Shown here: positions 56,698-64,000 of the stretch, in pieces
Position numbering within the stretch: the first letter of the stretch is position 1
Layout: every line of letters starts with the position of its first letter
Assembly: GCA_029844215.1 (NCBI GenBank)
Contig: JAQGDG010000260.1
Span: 62,001 to 126,000, forward strand
DNA length: 64,000 nt
Direction of reading: 5' to 3'
Origin: Przewalskia tangutica
Lineage: Eukaryota > Streptophyta > Magnoliopsida > Solanales > Solanaceae
Position numbers and translations under genes: made by a program
The notes under the pieces: generated by a model
Told to the model about the DNA's origin: nothing
Databases searched by the model: none
Seen by the model: only the letters and a program-made list of their open reading frames with translations

Positions 56698-59600
56698 AGG
56701 GTGGCGATGGGCGGGCGACCCGACCAAATCGACCGACCAGACCCGACACGACCCGGTAAAAAAAAGCGGGCGGTATGGTCCCGCCCAGCCGACCCCGATC
56801 CATACTGCGAGAAAATGGCGGTTGTCTAACGACCGTTTTTTACATTTTGGTAGTTAGGCAACGGCCATTTTGGCTTCCCCTCCCAACCCCTGCCCCTTTA
56901 TATTTATTTTTAACCCTAAGTTATTATATTTACACTTTAACCCAATTTTTCAACTATAAATACCTCATTTCCTCTTGTATTATTTTCACAAATCTTTCTA
57001 CTCTCTAATCTCTCAATCAATCAATCTATTCTCTATACAACATTATCTACTACATATTCAATCTATTTATTAATTTGAGAATTGGGAGTGAAGTTGGCAA
57101 CTAACGAGGATTATCTATCGAGCAAAGTTTCAATTTTCAACCTCTCGATTACGTCGTCGACTGCGTGCGTTTGGTACATTCGTTCTCTCATTAAATTATT
57201 ATTTTGTTTTTATTTCATTTAGCACATTTAATTTCATTATCTTTAAGTCTTTAACTATTTATAACCATGAAAAGTTAAAAGTGTTTTTGATAAAGTACTT
57301 ACAGTAGGGCGGGTACAAGAGGCAAGTGCTTAACTTGTATTCTGTTCATTATTCCTAGACAAGATGATTTTATAGATTCTGACATTTCTGAAATACCATA
57401 TGATCTTGACACAAATGATTATCCTCAAATTGAAGAAGATTTTAATTTAGATGACACTCTAGATGATGATACACCTACTAATGAAGATGATGATACACCC
57501 ACTAGTGAAATGCCTCTTATCCCCCCTACTATGAGGCGAGGTCAAAAAGCGACCATTAAAATCAGTTGTATGGAAATATTTTGTGAGGGACGTCTGGAAT
57601 CAAGTAGGTGTATGTAAAACTTGTAAAAATGTTTATTCTTTTAAAAGCTGGACAAGGTCATGGTGGGACGGGGTTTAGGAAGACACACTGTGCAAAAACA
57701 CAAAGTCTTGCACGCCCGATACATGATTGAAAAGATGGTGAGCAAGCGTCCTCTCAATCGGGACAAGGTTCACATCTTGTCTGGACAAAGTCTGGTCAAA
57801 TTAACCCTATGTGGGGAGTTGTAGGCCTAAATACGATAAACATAAAGATAGGAAAGCCTTAGCAAAATTAGTTCTTTGTGGAGGGTTTGCCTTTTCATTT
57901 CTGAATCTCCGGTTTTATTCATTATATTAGAGATATGTATAATCCTGCTTATAAAGGTTTTCCTAGATCAACTGTTAAAAGAGATGTATTTAAATTTGCA
58001 CATGAATATCAACAATATTTACGTTATGCATTATATCATTTAAATTGCAAAGTCGTTCTAACTTCTGATATAGGTCGTAGTACTATGACATGATTATTTA
58101 ACGGTAACTTTGTCATTGAATAGATTATAAATGGTCTATGCAAAAACGTATTTTAGCATATAGATATATAGATAGTAGGCACCTTTGGTGAGTTTATTTG
58201 AAATATTTATTCAGTCTGCGATTATTACGGAATAACTGATAAAGTTATGAGTATTACATTAGATAATGCATCTTCTAACACTTTATTTTTTAACGCCCAT
58301 AATCAAAATCTAAATGATATGATTGTGGATAATGGTTGGGACAAAATTAGAGAACTTATTGTATTTCTAGAGAATTTTCAACGAGCAACAAAAAAAATTT
58401 CTACTTTATATTATCCTACTATTTCAACTATGTTGTTTTATATAGCTATAATATTTTTACTTCTTAAAGAATATATGGAAAAATCTGCTTATAAAGGCAC
58501 TATTAAAAAATGTTTATGAAATTAAAGAAATATTTTATTCTATTCCCTATTTATATTATTGGTGTTGTATTAAACCGACTATTAAAGTAGAGGTTGTAAA
58601 AGTCTTATTCAAAATATTTATACTTGTATGGACGTACTACCACCTCGACTCCCAAAAATTTAAATGTTGAGTCACCATTGAACAAACGCTAGAAGAAGTG
58701 TTGAATAGCGTAGAAGATGAATGCAAAAAGTATATCGGCATTACCGGAAGAAAGTGCTAGTAACCAGACTTTGCACCATCTCTTCTTCAACACACTAAAA
58801 AAAGACATGTTGTTTAGGGCTAGTATTGATTCTATTGAAAGCCTCGAGAAATAGAATGTGCGGTGGTAATGCTAACCAAATTAGCGAGTTCGATATTTTT
58901 GTTTTGCGGGGTAATTTACCTTACAGCGATTATCAATGAAGAAGGAAAGGAAGACTTATTTGAAATATTGGATGCAGAATGAAGACATTTCGACACGTTC
59001 AATGATGGCCCGAGAGATTTTGAACATTCAAGCGTCATCAGTCGCTTCTGAAAGCGCTTTTACTGCAGGCAGATTTCAAATAGGAGAGCACAGACACTCA
59101 TTAGCGGAGAGCGGCTTGGAGATGGCGATCTATTCGAGATTGGATACGAGCGGAGGCGAAGGAGGTCTGCAATCGAGATTAACGAAGAAGAAGTACGATA
59201 ACTACAAAGACATTTTATCTGATGGTATGAGTAGCGTCTTGGAAGAATTTGAGCAAGATATAGCAATTCCAATAGAAGAACCACGAAATTATAAAGAAAC
59301 TAGAAAAATATTTTCAAATTGGTAATTTATTTCATTGCAATTTTTAATTTTTCTATGTCTTTTGCAATTTTTTCAACAACGATACACTACAATGTTGTAA
59401 TTACGAATCTTGTATATTTCAATGAAATAATTAATAATATAAGAGGCACAAAAACAGCCTTGGGATGTTTTTTTTACACTCTTCTTGTCTTTGTTTAATT
59501 ATTTAGTTTATACTTCATAGTTTATACTTTATAGTTTATACTTTATACTTTATAAATATATTATATATATGAGTATAATACTATAATTATAATACTATAA

Positions 59601-59848
59601 GTCTATAATATTATAGTATATGTATATGACTATATGTTAATGTTACTTTGTTAGTAATTTAGTATTTTTAATTTAGTGAAAAATTTAAAAAAAAAAAAAA
59701 AAAAACTGACGTCAGTCCGTCGACCCGGCCCACTTGGGGCCGGGCCGGGGCGAACACTGTATGGTCGCCCACGACCACACCCGGGCCGCTCGGCTCGACC
59801 CGCCCTCTTCTCGCCCGTCCCGATCCCGCTAAACCCGGTGGGCCACCT
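56698..59848 (+). mobile_element. hAT (Ac/Tam3-type) DNA transposon inside copia
   Basis: About 3.15 kb. The left end AGGGTGGCGATGGGCGGGCG and the right end, reverse complemented AGGTGGCCCACCGGG, are imperfect inverted termini, both in GC-rich GGGCGGG/CCCG text. The interior encodes a broken hAT transposase on the plus strand. Both flanks belong to the minus-strand copia element. No clear 8 bp target-site duplication can be read. Confidence 0.75.
57362..59325 (+). pseudogene. hAT transposase, broken
   Basis: The acidic N-terminus (DDFIDSDISEIPYDLDTNDY) leads to a BED zinc-finger start, SVVWKYFVRDVWNQVGVCKT. A middle piece reads KFAHEYQQYLRYALYHLNCK and, at 58247-58519, ITLDNASSN, a catalytic-core motif. 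The last open piece (58936-59325) reads KYWMQNEDISTRSMMAREIL, NIQASSVASESAFTAGRF and ends in KIFSNW, the C-terminal dimerization domain. Several frameshifts and a deletion after LDNASSN remove much of the core, so the enzyme is dead. Confidence 0.8.
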
Positions 59849-60460
59849 GACCAGCTGGCGATCTAGTCGATTGTGAGAAGGTTCTTGTGCGATGGTCGAT
59901 CCACCAACATTAGAGCTTTCAGGAATATCATTTTCATGTCTTTCATGAATGGGAGGAAATGCAACTGGTGCACTTGCTCCCAAGGTCTGTGCCGGAAGAT
60001 CTTGCATTTCTGCATTACTTCTCATAGCACTCCACTGGCCGAAGGGGTACCCTAAATACCCAATCTTCGCCTAAAGCTCCCACTGAATTCTTGCCTTCAT
60101 CATCGGGCAAGGATTCAACCTCCTTGTTACCTTGTTCTTGAATTTCTTCATGTTCTATCTCCGTGCAACTCGTCCTTGTAGGCGTATTCATTTTCAAGGA
60201 AAGTTGTGTTCCTAGAAATAAATATCTTATGTTCTCGGGAAGATAGAAATAGTATCCTTAGTTTTCTTTGGATACCCAACAAAGTAATATTTCTCACTTT
60301 TAGATTCCAACTTATCGGTGATCAACTTCGACATACGCGGGACACCCCGGGGCCTCGTGTGTCTAAGTGATAACTTCGCCACACCATACCTCATATGGTG
60401 TCTTTTATTGATTTAATGGAACTCTGTTGAAACATATATTGAGGTCAAAATAGTGTATCC

Positions 60461-60871
60461 CTAAAGGTATGTTGGAAGAGCTGAAAAGCTCATCATGGAA
60501 CGAACCATATCAAGTAAGGTTCGATTTCTCCTCTCGGCAACAACATTCATCTGTGGTGTTCTAGGAGGTGTCCATTCGGAATGAACTCCATGAAGCTTTA
60601 AGTAATCAAGAAATTCTTTACTTAAGTATTCACCCCCACGATCAGATCGGAGAGTCTTGATACTCTTTGAGAGATGTTTCTCAGCTTCACACTTAAACTC
60701 ATTAAACTTCTCAAAAGCCTCGGATTTGTGTTTCATAAGATACACATATCCATACCTTGATAAGTCGTCTGTGAAAGTGATGAAGTAAGAGAAACCTTCT
60801 CTAGCTTGAGTCGAAAAATGGTCCACATACATCCGTATGTACCAACTCAAGTACCTCCTTGGCACGGATCC
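60461..60871 (-). pseudogene. Copia integrase core, interrupted
   Basis: The minus strand reads IRAKEVLELVHTDVCGPF in one frame, then REGFSYFITFTDDLSRYGYV, IKTLRSDRGGEYLSKEFLDY and SEWTPPRTPQMNVVAERRNR. These carry the DDE residues of copia integrase (HTDV, SDRGGEY and the E in VVAERRNR). A solo LTR at 60872 cuts the domain from its zinc-binding N-terminus, and a frameshift lies near 60845. Confidence 0.85.
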
Positions 60872-62104
60872 TGATAGGCATATTTCATATACCCTTTTTG
60901 AGTCATTTTTAATAAGTATTTTACACATTTTTGTTGTGTTCAGTATAGTATTAGGCTTGTTTTTCTTTCTTTTGAGTCACAGCGGTCAAAAATGGCAAAA
61001 TGGCGAAAATGAATGAAAAAGGGGCATAAAAGGAGGAATCGAGTCGAAAAAGAGCAGTGAAGCCGAGCGAAAGCAGCGGCTTGACGGCGCGGCCACTGGC
61101 CGCGGCTCCGGAACTACTGAGCACCCGCAGAACATTGGGCACCACGGCGCCAGTCAGCAGGGCCGCAACGCCGGTACGGAAATCCAGTTCCGAGTTTGTA
61201 TTTACAAAGGACAAATTGGTCCATAGGGCAAGGAAATTGATAGATATAAAAGCCCTAGGGATTATTCTTTTAGTGGGAGTTCATTCTACAACACAACACA
61301 ACACAAGGCGGATTTGGAGCTACAATTGGAGACTTTGTTCTACATAATTTTCTTTCTTTCGTTTTTAATTCAGTTTATGTATGGATATTGCGTTAGTTCT
61401 TAGAGTGACTATGGCTAGGAGCTAAACACTTTATTAGGGCTTTCCTTATGAATCGCTTGAAACGTCTATTCATGAATTAATGCAGTAGTTTGATTTCTTC
61501 TTCACTTGATTAAGATTTAGTCAATAATTGGTATGAATGTTTGATAATTAATTGATCACTAATTATCATAATATATATGATTTCGAATCAAGAACCGACA
61601 TGAGAGATTTGGATATGATGTAGTTGACTAGACATAGGTTAAAATCGCGGACGACAGTACCCCAATACTTGTGTAGCAATATAGGTTACTGTTCTTAATC
61701 CTCCTATGTGGTCAATCCTATCATAGAAATATATAAGGGTTCTGCACTGGGGTTGAGTGATTATATATCCTAACCGGAATATAAGACAGTTTAGTTAACG
61801 CTATCTTAACGTAGAAGAAGAAGTCATTCTAGTTGCATTAAGGATTGAATAGAGTGGATAGTCGAGGATTTTGGAAGCCCTAATTCATTCATAACTGATT
61901 ACAACTTAAATAGTTTAGTTAATTCTTGCAATTATTCTAGTAGTTAAACAAAAACCCAACTCAAATATCGATTGCCAAATAGATAACATAAAATAGATGG
62001 ACGGTAATTAGAAACCAGTCTCTGAGGGCGATATTCGGTCTTATCAGACTATATTATTTGTGACGATACGTGCACTTGCGTGAGCATTTGTAAATCGCCT
62101 AACA
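60872..62104. mobile_element. Solo LTR (about 1.23 kb) inserted in the copia element
   Basis: It starts TGATAGGC and ends GCCTAACA, short inverted LTR termini. Flanks GATCC and AATCT could be a worn 5 bp target-site duplication. Inside are GATATAAAAGCCCTAGGG (TATA-like, about 61238) and a CT-rich leader. No coding region. A second copy of the same left end begins at 63875. Confidence 0.6.
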
Positions 62105-63561
62105 AATCTTCTTTCCAGAAAGAGGTTTAATGGACATCTTACCTTTCAAATAGGATTCACAATTACCATAAGATTGTAAGTCAAATGGTTCGAGGTAATT
62201 TAATTTTCTCAACCGTTCTATCCTCGTTTGGTTGATATGACTAAGTCTGCAATGCCACAAGTAGGTAGAATTTCTTTCATTTAACTTAGCCCTTTTATTT
62301 GTTCATTGAAAATTTTCCTGCGGCAGTTTAATGTATATAATTCATTCACAAGAGGCGCAATTCCATACACAACATTATCTAAAGTCAAAACCATATTGCC
62401 ATTAGACGTGTTTGAGGAAAATCCCTCTGAATCAAGTACAGGAATGGAAATAATATTCCTTGTTAAAGAAGGAACATAATAACAATCGTTCAACATTAAA
62501 AAATTTCCAAAAGATAAATATATCCTATAAGTTCCCACGCGCTCAGCAGCAACTCGTGCTCCATTTCCGACGCGCAAGTCCACCTCGCGAGGCCCGACCT
62601 TCCTGCTATCAGTTAGCCCCTGCACATTTGTACACTCACAAACGGTATCAAGTACCCAGGAGTGAGAATCATTTATAGATAGATTAATTTCAATTACAAA
62701 CATACCTTGCCCAACAGGCCCAACAACACTTGGTGCCATTCCTTCGCCTAGAGCAGTGCAATCCTTTCTCCAATGCCCTTTTTTGTTGCAATTCATGCAA
62801 ACATCCGATGTCGGCAGTTTCTTCTTCTTCTTCTTCGCCCATCTCTTGGGCTTCTTCTTCTTGAGCAACGACTTTGCCCTTCCTTCTGTCCCTCACTTTC
62901 GGTTTGGGGCGACTAGAGAGCAACCATCGAATAGGTTTGGTTTTGGAGGTCGAAGATTCAAAAGTTTTCAACATATTATGTAACTCCGGCAATGTCGCTT
63001 TAGTCCCATTCATATTATAATTAACAATGAAACTCTCAAACGACCTAGAAAGTGAGTGCAGGATGAGGGTGGTGGAGACTCTATCATGAAACCTTATGTC
63101 TATAGAGGCCAACCTCTCAATCATCTTCAATACATGAGGTGAAACTTGGCCCCCTTCATTTAGCCTACACTTGAAAAGTTCTATTAGCAAGTCATACTCT
63201 ATTGTCTGACTCTGCGAATCATAAAGACTCTTCAAATGGGCTAACATTTCGTTGGGCCCCATAGTTTCATCTTTGTCTTTGCAATTGTGGTGACATAGAA
63301 GACAACATTAAGCATTGAGCTGATGTGGCATTCTTATAATGTTTCTCGTAGGCAGCTTTGCCAAAAGTAGCTTACTCAGCAGAGTCCTCCGTCGGAGCGG
63401 TTGGGAATACCTTATCCAATGTGTACTCAATTTGTTCCTGTCTTAGAACAATTCTAACATTTCTTAGCTGGTCAATGAATTTTGGTCCGGTGAGTCTGTT
63501 TGACTCCATGAGCATTTTCAACGAAATGTTTGACATTTCTGAAGATCTGAAGATATAGATA
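62105..63561 (-). pseudogene. Copia gag and protease region, frameshifted
   Basis: From about 63561 the minus strand reads MSNISLKMLMESNRLTGPKF and RNVRIVLRQEQIEYTLDKVF. A second frame (63262-62690) has SLYDSQSQTIEYDLLIELFK and LHNMLKTFESSTSKTKPIR. A third (62868-62281) has the zinc knuckle CMNCNKKGHWRKDC and a protease-like SHSWVLDTVCECTNVQ, where the usual DTG reads DTV. At least two frameshifts and the altered protease site make it non-functional. Confidence 0.8.
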
Positions 63562-63874
63562 GAATAGGAAAAATGCAATCAATAATTCACTCTTCCAATA
63601 ATTTATACACATTCATAATTTGCTAATTTTTACATGGTCTTTTGTTTTAAATTAGCTCCCACTATTTTCATACTTCTACGACCCCATGGTAGAATACGGA
63701 CCTAAATCAATATAAAGGTCATAATGAGCCAAGATCCAAACATATGCTATATCGCGTTTGTTTTGGTGGTAACTTGATAAGCACACTTTGGTAAGTCTTG
63801 ACCATTGTAAAGAAACTTTACAACTCTTGGTTTGATTAAATATCTTTCATTTTAATCTTACGTCTTTAGACTAG

Positions 63875-64000
63875 TGATCGGTGTATTTTATATACACTTT
63901 TCGAGTCAGTTTTAGTAAGTCTTTTGTCCCTTTTTGTACAAATAAGTATCGTATTAGGATAATTTTTCTTTCTTTTGAGTCAAAGTGGTTAAAATGGCAC
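63875..64000. mobile_element. Start of a second LTR of the 60872-62104 family
   Basis: TGATCGGTGTATTTTATATA, then TTTTCGAGTCAGTTTTAGTA and TTTCTTTCTTTTGAGTCAAA, match the first 125 bp of the LTR at 60872. The element runs off the window. Confidence 0.75.

Larger units (their letters stand above)
53577..63870 (-). mobile_element. Ty1/copia retrotransposon, decayed, with two nested insertions
   Basis: Minus-strand order gag (63561-62281), integrase (to 60461), RT and RNase H (56530-55140), then a non-coding 3' part, the copia order. The 3' LTR-like end begins, on the plus strand, near TGTCGGGTTCGCACACGCAA (53577). The upstream LTR is not delimited; 63562-63870 should be leader or LTR. A hAT transposon (56698-59848) sits between integrase and RT, and a 1.23 kb LTR (60872-62104) sits between gag/protease and integrase. 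Many stops and frameshifts show that it is dead. Confidence 0.75.

Noticed and set aside
59676..60055. Plus and minus frames over the GC-rich right end of the hAT element
   Set aside because: Span the transposon terminus and copia linker; Pro/Gly/Arg-rich by base composition.
61057..61347. 96-codon plus frame in the solo LTR
   Set aside because: No homology recognised and it crosses the TATA-like region.

Overview
This window is nuclear DNA of a flowering plant, most likely a Solanaceae species. Genes are split by GT-AG introns. Non-coding DNA is AT-rich and packed with transposons: RTE-type LINEs with (TTG)n tails, tRNA-derived SINEs, Stowaway and hAT MITEs, Ty1/copia and Ty3/gypsy-TAT elements. 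Two plastid gene scraps (rpoC2, petD) sit inside nuclear repeats. The family is inferred from repeat types; the species cannot be named.

Layout. 1-1.5 kb: the last three exons of a short-form tRNase Z gene (+). 3.3-10.6 kb: a three-layer nest, in which a Stowaway-like MITE is split by an RTE LINE (-) and the LINE is split by a 3.3 kb solo LTR with an 80 bp tandem array. 10.8-12.8 kb: a UGT94-like glycosyltransferase pseudogene (+), with a MITE just upstream of its TATA box and a hAT-like MITE inside the coding region. 16-19.2 kb: an Agenet/ENT-domain chromatin-reader gene (-) with a frameshift and a nonsense codon; one intron holds a MITE that itself carries plastid rpoC2 DNA. 20-26.2 kb: LINE copies, a hAT MITE, a DUF604 glycosyltransferase fragment, a SINE with perfect target-site duplications and an F-box pseudogene. 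26.4-38.7 kb: a 12.3 kb non-autonomous TAT/Ogre-like LTR retrotransposon with 3.6 kb LTRs, a decayed gag, no pol, and a 3' region built of tandem repeats; it lies inside an older gag-like element. 42.4-52.5 kb: a full-size ABCG/PDR transporter gene (-, 20 exons), the only complete gene here, followed by an inverted duplicate of its last exon and 3' region. 53.6-63.9 kb: a decayed copia element (-) interrupted by a hAT transposon (+) and a solo LTR; a second LTR of the same family begins at the right edge.

Host genes with a plausible role are the tRNase Z end (tRNA 3' processing, probably organellar) and the ABCG transporter (plasma-membrane export of metabolites or hormones). The other host-gene remnants carry visible disabling lesions. 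No operons, CRISPR arrays or rRNA genes were seen, and no tRNA gene beyond an isolated T-arm-like motif. I did not find a clearly new biological system. The most unusual structures are the inverted duplication of the ABCG 3' end with plastid DNA in its loop, the organelle-derived insert inside a MITE inside an intron, and the hairpin-bearing tandem arrays next to the 3' LTR of the TAT element.
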